DNA of 64,000 nt from Candidatus Saccharimonadota bacterium (GCA_028289125.1 JAQGGZ010000010.1:141404-205403); one strand, 5' to 3'; shown: positions 30,821 to 40,160, counted from the first letter of the stretch. The notes: generated by a model from the sequence alone, not told the origin. Numbers and translations are program-made.

Positions 30821-32908
30821 ATGGCAGACAAGAAAACACCTATTGATAAGATCCGTAATATTGGAATCATCGCGCACATTGACGCCGGTAAGACCACGAC
30901 GACCGAAGGTATCTTGTACCGCACCGGCCTGAAACACAAGATCGGTGCCGTCCACGAAGGTGGTACAACGACCGACTGGATGGCTCAGGAGCGCGAGCGC
31001 GGTATTACCATCGTATCTGCTGCCGTTACCTGCTACTGGAAGGGTAACCAGATCAACATCATCGACACGCCGGGTCACATCGACTTTACTGCCGAAGTTG
31101 AGCGCTCTTTGCGTGTCCTTGACGGTGCCGTCGTCGTTTTCGACGGTAAGATGGGTGTTGAAAGCCAGTCTGAAACCGTTTGGCGCCAGGCTGACAAGTA
31201 TGGTACACCGCGTATCTGTTTCATCAACAAGATCAACCAGACCGGTGGTGACTTCTACAAGTCTCTCGAATCAATTCACAACCGCTTGAACAAGCGTGCT
31301 TTCCCGATTCACCTGCCGATTGGCTTTGAACAGAGCATTAACGGTGTCGTCGACCTTATCAACATGAAGTCCTACACCTACAAGGAATTCACCGATCACG
31401 AGCTGATCGAAGGCGAAGTCCCGGCTGACATGCTTGACCAGGTCAAGAAGTACCGCAGCCTGCTGATCGAGAACGCCGTCGCTGAAGACGAAGCCATGCT
31501 TGAGAAGTACTTCGAAGTCGGTGAAGACGGTCTGTCTGAAGCTGAAATCCGCCAGGCTGTCCGTAGCGCCGTCCTATCAGGTTCGTTCTACGCCGTCACC
31601 GGTGGCGATGGCCGTGGTGTCATCGTCGAGAAACTGCTCGACTCCGTCAACGAGTTTCTGCCGACACCGCTTGACCGTGGCAGCAGCTGGGGCGAACACC
31701 CGAAGACCGGTGAACAGATTGAGCGCAAGCCGTCTGACGCAGAACCCTTGGCTGGTTTAGCCTTTAAGATCACGACCGACCCATTCGTCGGTAAGCTGGC
31801 TTACTTCCGCGTCTACTCCGGTACTTTGACCGCCGGTTCATACATCATGAACACCTCGACCGGTGAAAAGGAACGCATCGGCCGTATCGTCCGCATGCAG
31901 GCTGACAAGCGTGAAGACATCACCGAAGTCAGTGCCGGTGACATCGCTGCAATCGTCGGGCTGAAGGGAACTACCACCGGTAACACGCTGGCAGACCCGA
32001 ATCACCCCATCATCCTTGAGAACATTACTTTCCCGGATCCACCAGTCTCTATCGCCATAGAGCCGAAGACCAAGTCCGACCAGGAAAAGATGAGCCTTGC
32101 CTTACAGCGTTTGGCTGAAGAAGACCCGACCTTCCGCGTCCACGTCGACCACGAAACCGGTCAGACCATCATCTCAGGAATGGGTGAGCTTCACCTCGAA
32201 ATCCTCGTTGACCGTATGAAGCGCGAATTCACCGTCGAAGCCAACATCGGCCAGCCCCAGGTTGCTTACCGTGAAACCATCCGCAAGGATGCCGTTGAAG
32301 TCCAAGGTAAGTTTGCCAAGCAGACCGGTGGTCGTGGTCAGTACGGTGACGTCTGGTTGCGCCTGTCACAGAACGAATCCGGTAAGGGCTTTGAGTTCAT
32401 CAACTCAATCAAGGGTGGTGCCGTTCCGACCGAATACATCAAGCCGGTCGAGCAGGGTATCAAAGAAGCTATGGCCAACGGTGTCATCGCCGGCTACCCA
32501 GTCGTCGACTTGAAGGCCGAACTGTACGACGGTAGCTACCACGAAGTTGACTCCAACGAAATGGCCTTTAAGATCGCCGGTTCGATGGCACTGCAAGACG
32601 GTGTCAAGAAAGCCAACCCTGTCCTGATGGAGCCAGTCATGAAAGTCGTCGTCGTTACACCTGAAGAATTCATGGGTGACGTCATCTGTGACCTCAACAG
32701 TAAGCGTGGCCGCATCGAAAGCATGGAAGATCTGCCAGCCGGTATCAAGGAAATCACTTCCTACGTACCACTTGGTGAGATGTTCGGTTACACCACGAAC
32801 CTACGTTCCATGACCCAAGGTCGTGCCAGCTCAAGCATGGAGCTTGCCCACTACGCTGATGTTCCGCAACACGTGACTGACGCTATCGTTGCTAAGAACA
32901 GCAAATAG
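30821..32908 (+). CDS. fusA: Elongation factor G
   Basis: GTPase that drives translocation. The 695 residues show the P loop AHIDAGKTTT, the DTPGHIDFT G3 motif, the NKINQ G4 motif, and domains II-V ending in the region of the GEMFGYTTNLRS signature. Length is normal. AGTGGAG precedes the ATG. It is third or fourth gene of the str operon, depending on whether the Cys-rich gene is counted. Confidence 0.98.
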   Translation: MADKKTPIDKIRNIGIIAHIDAGKTTTTEGILYRTGLKHKIGAVHEGGTTTDWMAQERERGITIVSAAVTCYWKGNQINIIDTPGHIDFTAEVERSLRVLDGAVVVFDGKMGVESQSETVWRQADKYGTPRICFINKINQTGGDFYKSLESIHNRLNKRAFPIHLPIGFEQSINGVVDLINMKSYTYKEFTDHELIEGEVPADMLDQVKKYRSLLIENAVAEDEAMLEKYFEVGEDGLSEAEIRQAVRSAVLSGSFYAVTGGDGRGVIVEKLLDSVNEFLPTPLDRGSSWGEHPKTGEQIERKPSDAEPLAGLAFKITTDPFVGKLAYFRVYSGTLTAGSYIMNTSTGEKERIGRIVRMQADKREDITEVSAGDIAAIVGLKGTTTGNTLADPNHPIILENITFPDPPVSIAIEPKTKSDQEKMSLALQRLAEEDPTFRVHVDHETGQTIISGMGELHLEILVDRMKREFTVEANIGQPQVAYRETIRKDAVEVQGKFAKQTGGRGQYGDVWLRLSQNESGKGFEFINSIKGGAVPTEYIKPVEQGIKEAMANGVIAGYPVVDLKAELYDGSYHEVDSNEMAFKIAGSMALQDGVKKANPVLMEPVMKVVVVTPEEFMGDVICDLNSKRGRIESMEDLPAGIKEITSYVPLGEMFGYTTNLRSMTQGRASSSMELAHYADVPQHVTDAIVAKNSK

Positions 32909-32912
32909 TTAG

Positions 32913-32941
32913 TTGCAATATATGCCGTCCAGGCATATAAC
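32913..32941 (+). promoter_or_regulatory. Promoter with a palindromic operator-like spacer
   Basis: TTGCAA (32913-32918), 17 bp, TATAAC (32936-32941). The spacer is filled by TATATGCC-GTCCA-GGCATATA (32919-32939), an 8 bp perfect inverted repeat without a T run, placed like an operator. The -10 ends 6 nt before the ATG at 32948. Confidence 0.65.
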
Positions 32942-32947
32942 AGAACC

Positions 32948-33328
32948 ATGACTACAACTGAACGCACGAATGACCAAATGCCAGAAATAAATCCTGCCGA
33001 CGTCCATCACCTTGCGGATGTCGCTTTAGAATGGTTACCGGATAGAGGCATCAAAAACACACTCGGTGATTTACCGACTGCCCTGGATGCTGACGGCATC
33101 CGTGCCGTCGCCGACATCGCCAGATTACACAACCAAGCTACGACGCGTTTCGCTGAAAGACAGACGATAGCTACGCTCGGCCGGCTTTCCAGCCACGAGA
33201 AGAGAGCGGACTTCGTAACCGCAAAGAATGCCGCAGAATATCTTAGGCACGATATTGGCGGTGTGGTTGCCCGATTCCAGGCGTGGCGTATCGATGCGAC
33301 CGTACGCCGCAACCAAAGCGTAGCCTGA
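32948..33328 (+). CDS. Small soluble protein of unknown function
   Basis: Not recognised. 126 residues, soluble, mostly helical by composition, with no membrane segment or Cys. Its own promoter carries a palindrome and places the start at the expected transcription start, suggesting a leaderless, regulated mRNA. It lies between fusA and tuf, where most bacteria have no gene. It shows no obvious helix-turn-helix, so self-repression cannot be claimed. Confidence 0.65.
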   Translation: MTTTERTNDQMPEINPADVHHLADVALEWLPDRGIKNTLGDLPTALDADGIRAVADIARLHNQATTRFAERQTIATLGRLSSHEKRADFVTAKNAAEYLRHDIGGVVARFQAWRIDATVRRNQSVA

Positions 33329-33360
33329 ACGGCAGGAGATAACCGGCGACGGAATAACCC

Positions 33361-33389
33361 TTTACAAGATATGGTTAACACCTTATACT
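33361..33389 (+). promoter_or_regulatory. Promoter of tuf
   Basis: TTTACA (33361-33366), 17 bp, TATACT (33384-33389). The leader starts with a small hairpin, GTCGA/TCGAC (33392-33407). Confidence 0.8.
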
Positions 33390-33455
33390 AAGTCGAAGTA
33401 ACTCGACGAGGGTTCTACTTTTCACTACTAAGTATTAACTAAGGAGTCATTTCAT

Positions 33456-34640
33456 ATGGCAGAAAATTTTGACCGTAGCAAGCCTCACGTCAACGTTGGT
33501 ACAATGGGCCACGTCGACCACGGTAAGACCACTCTAACCGCAGCAATTACCGCTGTCCTAGCTAAGAAATTACCAAGTGCCGTTAACAAGCCTATCGCTT
33601 ACGACCAGATCGACAACGCACCTGAAGAGCGCGCTCGTGGTATTACCATCGCTACCTCTCACCAGGAATACGAAAGTGAAAAGCGTCACTACGCTCACGT
33701 CGACATGCCAGGGCACGCCGACTACGTTAAGAACATGATCACCGGTGCCGCTCAGATCGACGGCGCTATCCTCGTGGTCGGTGCTAACGACGGTCCGCTT
33801 CCACAGACCCGTGAGCACGTACTTCTTGCCAAGCAGGTCGGTGTTCCGAAGATTCTTGTCTTCATGAACAAGATGGACCTCGCTGACGCAGAATTAGTAG
33901 AACTCGTCGAAGAAGAAATCCGCGAACTTTTGGAAAAGAACGGTTTTGACCGCGACTGCCCAATCATCAAGGGTTCTGCTACCAAGGCTCTTGCCGGCGA
34001 CGCAGAAAACGAAGATGCCGTCATGGAGCTTGTCCGCGCAATGGACGACTACATCACTGAGCCTAAGCGTGAACTCGACAAGCCATTCCTGATGCCTATC
34101 GAAGACGTCTTCTCAATCAAAGGCCGTGGTACCGTCGCTACCGGTCGTGTTGAGACTGGTATCGTCAAGATCAACGAAGAAGTTGAAATCGTCGGCATCC
34201 ACACTACCCGTAAGGTAGTCGTAACCGGTGTTGAAATGTTCAAGAAGCAGCTTGACCAAGGTCAGGCCGGTGACAACGTCGGTATCCTCCTCCGCGGTGT
34301 TGAGCGCGATGACATCGAGCGCGGCCAGGTCTTGGCTAAGCCAGGTTCCATCACTCCGCACACCGAGTTTGATGCTGAAGTCTACATCCTGACAAAGGAA
34401 GAAGGTGGTCGCCACACTCCTTTCTTCAAGGGTTACAAGCCTCAGTTCTACTTCCGCACGACGGACGTAACCGGTGAAGTTGAGCTCCCAGCTGACAAAG
34501 AAATGGTCATGCCTGGTGACACCATCACCTTTAAGGTCAAGTTACTCGCTCCGATCGCCATGGAACAAGGTCTGCGCTTCGCTATTCGCGAAGGTGGCCG
34601 TACCGTTGGTGCCGGTGTTGTTACTAAGATTACTAAGTAA
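33456..34640 (+). CDS. tuf: Elongation factor Tu
   Basis: GTPase that delivers aminoacyl-tRNA to the ribosome. The 394 residues have the P loop [21 protein letters not shown], the NKMDL motif and domains II and III to the end. AAGGAG at 33440-33445 lies upstream of the ATG. It has its own strong promoter and is closed by a terminator, so it is a separate unit from fusA. Confidence 0.98.
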   Translation: MAENFDRSKPHVNVGTMGHVDHGKTTLTAAITAVLAKKLPSAVNKPIAYDQIDNAPEERARGITIATSHQEYESEKRHYAHVDMPGHADYVKNMITGAAQIDGAILVVGANDGPLPQTREHVLLAKQVGVPKILVFMNKMDLADAELVELVEEEIRELLEKNGFDRDCPIIKGSATKALAGDAENEDAVMELVRAMDDYITEPKRELDKPFLMPIEDVFSIKGRGTVATGRVETGIVKINEEVEIVGIHTTRKVVVTGVEMFKKQLDQGQAGDNVGILLRGVERDDIERGQVLAKPGSITPHTEFDAEVYILTKEEGGRHTPFFKGYKPQFYFRTTDVTGEVELPADKEMVMPGDTITFKVKLLAPIAMEQGLRFAIREGGRTVGAGVVTKITK

Positions 34641-34656
34641 CAACTTCTACCTTATT

Positions 34657-34686
34657 AAAAAGAGCGCTAGCAATAGCGCTCTTTTT
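34657..34686 (+). terminator. Terminator of tuf
   Basis: AAAAAGAGCGCT and AGCGCTCTTTTT form a perfect 12 bp stem with a 6 nt loop. Confidence 0.95.
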
Positions 34687-34702
34687 ACTATTGTGATACC
34701 TT

Positions 34703-35899
34703 ATGGTGAACATCATGCAAAACACAAACGATACTATACCTCCTGTCACGTTCAATAGCGGACCGATACGCGACCGGGCTTTATTCAGACTCGCCTACGG
34801 TGTGCTTATGGCCGGCGTGTTCATCACGATTTATGAACTATTCGGAAAACGCGGGGAACCGACAATGCGTATCATCGCTTACGCCGTCGTAACGGTGGCT
34901 GCCATTTACGGCTCTCTATGGTTGTGGGGCGCTGAGCGGATAGCTCTGAAGGCGGGCAAGGATAGGCGGCTGATGCGTGGCCCGTTCAGTATATGGAAAG
35001 TGTTCTATGAGATTGCGGATCTGCCTGGCGATACGGCGGTGCTACAAGGTTTGGATCCCATAGCTCGTGACGTGCCGCCACCCGGCATTGTCCGCACCGT
35101 AGCCGGCCCGTTATTCGTATTCAGCTCGCTGGTAGCGTTAGCTGCCAGAGCTGAACTGTTCGACGGGATCCGACAGCGTTTCGGCAAGCCAGCTTCCTAC
35201 GATTTATTAATGTGGAGCGGACTAGGTGTAATCACCCTTGGGCTCGGCGACGCTGAATACATGGGAGGGAAGACTTCCCAGCCCATCTCTGAGGTGCCCG
35301 TGTATAATCAGTCGACATTAATAAGTGACGCGCCGATGCCGATGATACCTGCTGCATCCGCTCCGGTGCCTAGTGCCGCGCTTGATACGCCCCCTTGGGC
35401 GACCATATTCCTCTTGCTCTGTGGGATGTCTTTGACGGCTCCCATTATATTAGGTGCGGTCATAGGTTCGGCATTAGGGGCGGCTATAGCGAGTGTCGGC
35501 ATACTCGCAATCTTCCTTCTCCCCTTCATATATCTATCTCCACTTTTCATGGCATTTATCGCCGGACATTATTTTGGACGATGGTTATTCCGACGTTACT
35601 TCCTGGCCTACGCCAGTACGGGAGTCTTCTGGGGCTCACTTTCAGCCATCATGTATGCGTACGTCGTATCAACGTTTATAGAGTTTGGCGACGCTTTTTC
35701 CGTAATCCCGTTGATCCTCGTATTGCTGTATCCACTCGTGGGAGGCATCGTCGCATTATTAAGTCTGCGAGCCTTACAGAGTGATCGCCCGAATAAGTCA
35801 TTGGTCGCTTTTGGCAACATAGTGCTCGTGGGCGCTTTGATCGGCGTACTCGTCGTATCTAAACACTTAGAGCTCCGGCCGCTATGGCTAGGCCTCTAG
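34703..35899 (+). CDS. Multi-pass membrane protein of unknown function
   Basis: Not recognised. The 398 residues contain about eight hydrophobic segments: two near the N-terminus (roughly 27-46 and 56-75), two around 128-180, and four or more after residue 230. A Pro- and Ser-rich stretch (about 195-225) links the two halves. The start could be ATG 34703 or ATG 34715; the first gives TACTAT 11 nt upstream. Codons are AT-richer and more mixed than in the neighbouring ribosomal genes. Confidence 0.7.
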   Translation: MVNIMQNTNDTIPPVTFNSGPIRDRALFRLAYGVLMAGVFITIYELFGKRGEPTMRIIAYAVVTVAAIYGSLWLWGAERIALKAGKDRRLMRGPFSIWKVFYEIADLPGDTAVLQGLDPIARDVPPPGIVRTVAGPLFVFSSLVALAARAELFDGIRQRFGKPASYDLLMWSGLGVITLGLGDAEYMGGKTSQPISEVPVYNQSTLISDAPMPMIPAASAPVPSAALDTPPWATIFLLLCGMSLTAPIILGAVIGSALGAAIASVGILAIFLLPFIYLSPLFMAFIAGHYFGRWLFRRYFLAYASTGVFWGSLSAIMYAYVVSTFIEFGDAFSVIPLILVLLYPLVGGIVALLSLRALQSDRPNKSLVAFGNIVLVGALIGVLVVSKHLELRPLWLGL

Positions 35900-35938
35900 T
35901 ATTTACATAAAAAGCGCCTAACGGTGCAAGCACTCGTC

Positions 35939-35966
35939 TTGCCATAGCATTTCAATGTGTTATAAT
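35939..35966 (+). promoter_or_regulatory. Promoter of rpsJ
   Basis: TTGCCA (35939-35944), 16 bp, TATAAT (35961-35966). Confidence 0.8.
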
Positions 35967-35985
35967 TCAAGCTTAACTAATCATC

Positions 35986-36035
35986 ATACCGACAACTCGT
36001 CCGGTCACTCATCACTCCGGAAGAGGTTACGGTAT
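35986..36035 (+). promoter_or_regulatory. Two-stem structured leader of rpsJ
   Basis: ATACCG (35986-35991) pairs with CGGTAT (36030-36035) and encloses TCCGG/CCGGA (36000-36004 with 36017-36021). The fold sits between the promoter and the ribosome site and may be a target for ribosomal-protein feedback. The structure was found by eye only. Confidence 0.45.
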
Positions 36036-36055
36036 CGCACATAAGGAGTCCATAC

Positions 36056-36385
36056 GTGGCAACAGCAGCAAAACCAGAAACAAAACAACGGATCCGTATC
36101 CGTCTAAAGGCCTACGACCACAAGGTGATCGACCAGGCAGCAAAGCAGATCGTTGACACGGCTCTGCGCACCGGCGCCAGCTTGGCTGGTCCTATTCCAC
36201 TGCCGACCCGCCGCAGCACTTTCACGGTCATCAAAAGCCCGCATGTATATAAGAAGGGCCGCGAACAATTCGAAATGCGCGTCCACAAACGCCTGATCGA
36301 CGTATTCGAACCGACTCCGAAGACCATTGACTCGCTGATGAACCTCAGCTTGCCAGCCGGCTGCGACGTCGAAATCAAAATGTAA
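36056..36385 (+). CDS. rpsJ: 30S ribosomal protein S10
   Basis: Small-subunit head protein that also joins NusB in antitermination complexes. The 109 residues include the conserved [19 protein letters not shown] and [17 protein letters not shown]. Translation starts at GTG 36056 after AAGGAG at 36042-36047. It is a monocistronic unit with its own leader and terminator, whereas in most bacteria S10 leads directly into rplC. Confidence 0.97.
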   Translation: MATAAKPETKQRIRIRLKAYDHKVIDQAAKQIVDTALRTGASLAGPIPLPTRRSTFTVIKSPHVYKKGREQFEMRVHKRLIDVFEPTPKTIDSLMNLSLPAGCDVEIKM

Positions 36386-36390
36386 CACCA

Positions 36391-36416
36391 AAGCCGCTCA
36401 CACGAGCGGCTTTTTT
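36391..36416 (+). terminator. Terminator between rpsJ and the NUDIX gene
   Basis: AAGCCGCTC-ACAC-GAGCGGCTT followed by TTTT. It separates S10 from the rest of the S10 operon. Confidence 0.95.
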
Positions 36417-36431
36417 AATGAGGGTAAGGGT

Positions 36432-36899
36432 ATGATAACTCCTGCAGATCAAATCGTGGATTGGCGCCGTGGCGTCGACTATATCGGCGTGACCGTCTGT
36501 TTCTTAGTGCATGACGGAAAGGGCAACGTCCTGTTCCAGAAGCGCGGTCAACAGGCCCGTGATGAACGCGGCAAATGGGACATTGGCGGCGGTGCCGTTG
36601 AATTCGGAGAAGAGCTTACTGATGCCGTCCGGCGCGAGATAAAAGAGGAGCTGTGTACCGAGCCGCTCGAGGTTCGTTTTCTGACGGCCGGTGAAGCTCA
36701 TCGCACAAACGACGGGAAGCCGACCCACTGGGTATACCTATTACATGCCGCCCTAGTCGATCCCAGCTCAGTCAAGATCGGTGAACCGCACAAAATCGAA
36801 GCCATCGGCTGGTATGGCGCGGACAGTTTACCCGAACCGATGCATTCGCAGTTCCATAAGATTGTCGACATAGCCAAAGCCGAACGAATCCTTTTGTAG
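36432..36899 (+). CDS. NUDIX hydrolase
   Basis: Hydrolyses a nucleoside-diphosphate-linked compound; substrate unknown. The 155 residues show a near-canonical Nudix box, GAVEFGEELTDAVRREIKEE, around residues 55-75, containing the REIKEE metal-binding core. Length fits a single-domain NUDIX enzyme. GAGGG lies before the ATG. Inserted between rpsJ and rplC, each side bounded by regulatory signals; it may act in nucleotide-pool cleaning, but that is a guess. Confidence 0.9.
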   Translation: MITPADQIVDWRRGVDYIGVTVCFLVHDGKGNVLFQKRGQQARDERGKWDIGGGAVEFGEELTDAVRREIKEELCTEPLEVRFLTAGEAHRTNDGKPTHWVYLLHAALVDPSSVKIGEPHKIEAIGWYGADSLPEPMHSQFHKIVDIAKAERILL

Positions 36900-36912
36900 A
36901 ATTTGCAACGGA

Positions 36913-36942
36913 TTGACAGGGGTAGGCTATTCGTGCTAATCT
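36913..36942 (+). promoter_or_regulatory. Promoter of the rplC operon
   Basis: TTGACA (36913-36918), 18 bp, TAATCT (36937-36942) preceded by TGC (extended -10). Confidence 0.75.
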
Positions 36943-36960
36943 ATTATGGTATATCAAATG

Positions 36961-37057
36961 ATTTGCACTTGGTGCTACGAGGAAAGGTCACTCCAACAGG
37001 GGTAGAAACCACCCGTCACCAACGTTTTTATGTAACGGCCCAAGTGGCGTAGCAAAT
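36961..37057 (+). promoter_or_regulatory. Structured leader of the rplC operon
   Basis: ATTTGC (36961-36966) pairs with GCAAAT (37052-37057) and ACTTGG (36967-36972) with CCAAGT (37040-37045), leaving GGCGTA bulged on the right. Alternatively GCTACG (36974-36979) can pair with CGTAGC (37048-37053), so two folds compete. An inner GGGGT/ACC-CCC stem lies at about 36999-37014. The position matches the L4-controlled S10 leader of E. coli, but the sequence is different. Confidence 0.55.
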
Positions 37058-37075
37058 CCTAACATAGGGAGAACT

Positions 37076-37687
37076 ATGAAAGCATTGATCACCCGGAAGG
37101 TTGGCATGACAAGCACCATCGCAGAAGACGGTGTTATGCAGGCTATAACCTTGCTTTCCGCTAGTCCCTGCGTTATCACGCAGGTCAAAACCGTCGAAAA
37201 AGACGGTTACACCGCTGTCCAGCTTGGTGCTGAGACCGGTAAGAACATTAATAAAGCCCAGCAAGGCCACTTTAAGGCCGCTGGCGTAATGCCGAAGATT
37301 GTGCGCGAGTTCCGCGTCGACGAAATCACTGAAGACCTCAAGGTAGGCGAAAGCATCGACCCAGAGGTCTTTTCAGTCGGTGACGTCGTTCACGTGACCG
37401 GTACGAGCAAGGGTAAGGGTTGGGCCGGTACTATCCGTCGCCACAACTTCCACCGCGGTCGTAAGACACACGGTGGCCGCAGCTACCGCCGCCCAGGTTC
37501 CATCGGTTCGATGTACCCGCAGCGCATTTTCAAAGGCAAGAAGATGGCTGGTCAGCTTGGTGACGAGCAGGTTACCGTCCGCAACCTTAAGGTTGCTATG
37601 GTCGACCGCGAGCTCGGCGTCATCGGCGTCGTCGGTGCCGTTCCTGGCCCTCGCCACGGCATCATCATCTTGAAGGGAGCAAACTAA
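37076..37687 (+). CDS. rplC: 50S ribosomal protein L3
   Basis: Binds 23S rRNA near the peptidyl-transferase centre early in assembly. The 203 residues include the GTSKGKGWAGTIRRHNFHRG loop and the PGSIGS segment. AGGGAG precedes the ATG. It is the first gene of a long unit that runs without terminator to rplO. Confidence 0.98.
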   Translation: MKALITRKVGMTSTIAEDGVMQAITLLSASPCVITQVKTVEKDGYTAVQLGAETGKNINKAQQGHFKAAGVMPKIVREFRVDEITEDLKVGESIDPEVFSVGDVVHVTGTSKGKGWAGTIRRHNFHRGRKTHGGRSYRRPGSIGSMYPQRIFKGKKMAGQLGDEQVTVRNLKVAMVDRELGVIGVVGAVPGPRHGIIILKGAN

Positions 37688-37688
37688 G

Positions 37689-38324
37689 ATGGCTGTTCTC
37701 ACGTTTAACAAGTCCGGCGCTAAGGCTACTACGGCCGCCAAGCTGGACGCCAAAGTCTTCGACGTCGCCGTTGAAAACCACGCCTTGCTCAAGCAGGCCT
37801 ACACGGCTTACTTGGCAAACGGACGCGAAAACCTCAGTGTCGTCAAGAAGCGCGGTGAAGTCAGTGGTGGTGGTAAGAAGCCTTGGAAGCAAAAAGGCAC
37901 CGGCCGTGCCCGTTTCGGTTCGAGCCGTAACCCGATCTGGCGTGGTGGTGGTATCGCTTTCGGTCCGACCGGCAACGAAAACTACAGCCACAGCATCAAC
38001 ACTAAGTCTAAGCGCGTCGCTACCCGTCAGGCTCTGAGCCTGGCTAACGCTAGCGGCAAGGTCCGTGTCATCGAAGACATCGTCAGCACCGGCAAGACCG
38101 CTGAGCTCGCTCAGTTACTGACCAAGATCGGTGCCAGCCGCCGTATCCTGATCGTCGTTGAGCACAAGACGCCTGAACTCGTCCGCGCCAGTGGCAACCT
38201 CGGCAGCATCAAAGTCGTCCAGCCGGCTTACGTCAACGTGTACGATACGCTTAACGCTGACACTATCGTCATGACTACTGCAGCTGCCGCAGCCTTAAGC
38301 ACACGTTTGGGAGGTGACAAATAA
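37689..38324 (+). CDS. rplD: 50S ribosomal protein L4
   Basis: Lines the exit tunnel; in some bacteria L4 also represses its own operon. The 211 residues contain the conserved GGGKKPWKQKGTGRARFGS tunnel loop and IWRGGG. It starts one base after rplC. Given the folded leader upstream of rplC, L4 is the natural candidate regulator, though this is only by analogy. Confidence 0.97.
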   Translation: MAVLTFNKSGAKATTAAKLDAKVFDVAVENHALLKQAYTAYLANGRENLSVVKKRGEVSGGGKKPWKQKGTGRARFGSSRNPIWRGGGIAFGPTGNENYSHSINTKSKRVATRQALSLANASGKVRVIEDIVSTGKTAELAQLLTKIGASRRILIVVEHKTPELVRASGNLGSIKVVQPAYVNVYDTLNADTIVMTTAAAAALSTRLGGDK

Positions 38325-38659
38325 TGTACAACTCTATTACTTTGAAGCCTCGCATGAGCGAAAAGGCATACCAGTTGTCTTTGGCCAAGAACACCTACGT
38401 CTTTGACGTTCCTGGTGACGCCAACAAGCACACGGTCGCCCGTGCCGTCGCCGCTCAGTTCGACGTCGTGGTCACCAAGGTGAACATCTCGAACCTTGAC
38501 GGCAAGGCTAAGCGCACGGTTACCAAGCGCCGCCAAGTCGCCGGTCGCAAGAATGACATCAAGAAAGCCTACGTCACACTGGCCGAAGGCAACAGCTTGC
38601 CGTTCTTCGCAGCCGAAGCCGCCGAAGACGCCAAAGCTGATGATAAGGAGACTAAATAA
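38324..38659 (+). CDS. rplW: 50S ribosomal protein L23
   Basis: Exit-site protein that docks trigger factor and SRP. The 111 residues start with the typical LKPRMSEKAYQL and contain DANKHTVARAV. Its C-terminus has a short acidic, Ala-rich extension (EAAEDAKADDKETK). One-base overlaps join it to rplD and rplB. Confidence 0.95.
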   Translation: MYNSITLKPRMSEKAYQLSLAKNTYVFDVPGDANKHTVARAVAAQFDVVVTKVNISNLDGKAKRTVTKRRQVAGRKNDIKKAYVTLAEGNSLPFFAAEAAEDAKADDKETK

Positions 38660-39495
38660 TGGCTATTAAAGCATACAACCCGACCACCCCTGGCCGGCGT
38701 GGCATGACCAGCCAGGACTTCGGTGCGATCACTACCAATAAGCCACTGCGCTCATTGATAGTCGCAAAGCGCCGCGGTAACGGCCGCAACAACCAGGGCC
38801 GTATCACGACCCGTCACCAAGGTGGCGGCGCCCGCAAGTTCTACCGCTTAGTCAACTTCAACCTGCCAGCCGGTACCGTCGCTACGGTCGAGCACATTGA
38901 GTATGACCCGAACCGCTCAGCTCGTATCGCCCGTATCAAAGACCAGAACGAACAGTATCACTACATTCTCGCCAGCACGACTATGCGCCAAGGCATGACC
39001 GTATCGGTCGGCGAAGATATCGCCGTCGAAGCCGGCAACCGCATGCCTCTCAAGGCTATTCCAGTCGGTAGCGTCATCCACGCTATCGAAATGCAGCCAG
39101 GCCGCGGTGCCCAGATGGTCCGTAGCGCCGGCAACAGCGCCCAGCTGATGGCCAAAGAAAACGGCTACGCCCAGGTCCGCTTACCATCAGGCGAAGTCCG
39201 CTTGATTAACCTCGAGTGTACTGCCAGCCTCGGTGTCGTCGGTAACGAACAGCACCAGAACATCAAGATCGGTAAGGCCGGCCGCAGCCGCCACCTCGGT
39301 AAGCGTCCGTCCGTCCGCGGTGTCGTCATGAACGCCGTAGATCACCCACACGGTGGTGGTGACGGTGGTCGTCACCGTATGGCTAAAGCACCACGCACGC
39401 CGTGGGGCCAGAAGACTCTTGGTTTCAAGACTCGTCGCCGTAAGAATACCAGTCAGTTTATCGTAAGGAGCCGTCATGCGGCTAAGAGGAAATAA
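38659..39495 (+). CDS. rplB: 50S ribosomal protein L2
   Basis: Needed for subunit joining and peptidyl transfer. The 278 residues include RHQGGGARKFYRLV and the C-terminal VDHPHGGGDGG loop with the conserved histidine. Length is normal. Followed 3 bp later by rpsS. Confidence 0.98.
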   Translation: MAIKAYNPTTPGRRGMTSQDFGAITTNKPLRSLIVAKRRGNGRNNQGRITTRHQGGGARKFYRLVNFNLPAGTVATVEHIEYDPNRSARIARIKDQNEQYHYILASTTMRQGMTVSVGEDIAVEAGNRMPLKAIPVGSVIHAIEMQPGRGAQMVRSAGNSAQLMAKENGYAQVRLPSGEVRLINLECTASLGVVGNEQHQNIKIGKAGRSRHLGKRPSVRGVVMNAVDHPHGGGDGGRHRMAKAPRTPWGQKTLGFKTRRRKNTSQFIVRSRHAAKRK

Positions 39496-39498
39496 CGT

Positions 39499-39774
39499 AT
39501 GAGTCGTTCACTTAAGAAAGGTCCATTCATCGATTTCAAGCTCGCCAAGAAAGTGGCTGCCTTGGGCAATGAAGACCGTACCATCATCAAGACGTGGGCC
39601 CGGGCCAGTACCATCAGCCCTGACTTCGTCGGTAAGACCATCGCCGTGCACAACGGTCGTGTCCACGTTCCGGTATTCGTTACCGAAAACATGGTCGGCC
39701 ACAAGCTCGGTGAATTCAGCCCGACCCGTAAGTTCCGTACCCACGGCGGTAAGCTCGCGAAAGGGAAGAAGTAA
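39499..39774 (+). CDS. rpsS: 30S ribosomal protein S19
   Basis: Small-subunit head protein, partner of S13. The 91 residues begin [12 protein letters not shown] and contain the [18 protein letters not shown] signature. Typical length. Confidence 0.98.
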   Translation: MSRSLKKGPFIDFKLAKKVAALGNEDRTIIKTWARASTISPDFVGKTIAVHNGRVHVPVFVTENMVGHKLGEFSPTRKFRTHGGKLAKGKK

Positions 39775-39776
39775 TC

Positions 39777-40160
39777 ATGGCAGTCAAAGCTTTAGCTAAA
39801 GGCGTCCAGATGAGCCCGCGCAAGGTAGCCGTCGTCGCTAGCTTGGTCCGTGGCCGCAGTGTCGCTGACGCCCTGACCATCCTTGAGCACACGCCTCGTC
39901 GCAGTGCCCTGGCTGTCAGCAAAGTCATCGCCAGTGCTCGTGCCAACGCCGACCACAACCACAACTACAAACCAGACACATTGCAGATCGTTGAAATCAC
40001 CGTAACGCCTGGCCCACGCCTGAAGCGTTTCCGCCCTGCCTCCCACGGCCGTGCGTTACCGTTCCAGCGCAAGACCAGCCACATCACGGTCCTGGTCGAC
40101 GGTGAGCAGCGTGTCGCTAAGAAACCGGCAGCCGCCAAGAAAGAAGAGGAGGCCAAGTAA
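39777..40160 (+). CDS. rplV: 50S ribosomal protein L22
   Basis: Tunnel protein. The 127 residues include MSPRKVAVVASLVRGRSV and the GPRLKRFRPASHGRA beta-hairpin that reaches into the tunnel. A Lys/Glu-rich tail follows. It overlaps rpsC by one base. Confidence 0.97.
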   Translation: MAVKALAKGVQMSPRKVAVVASLVRGRSVADALTILEHTPRRSALAVSKVIASARANADHNHNYKPDTLQIVEITVTPGPRLKRFRPASHGRALPFQRKTSHITVLVDGEQRVAKKPAAAKKEEEAK

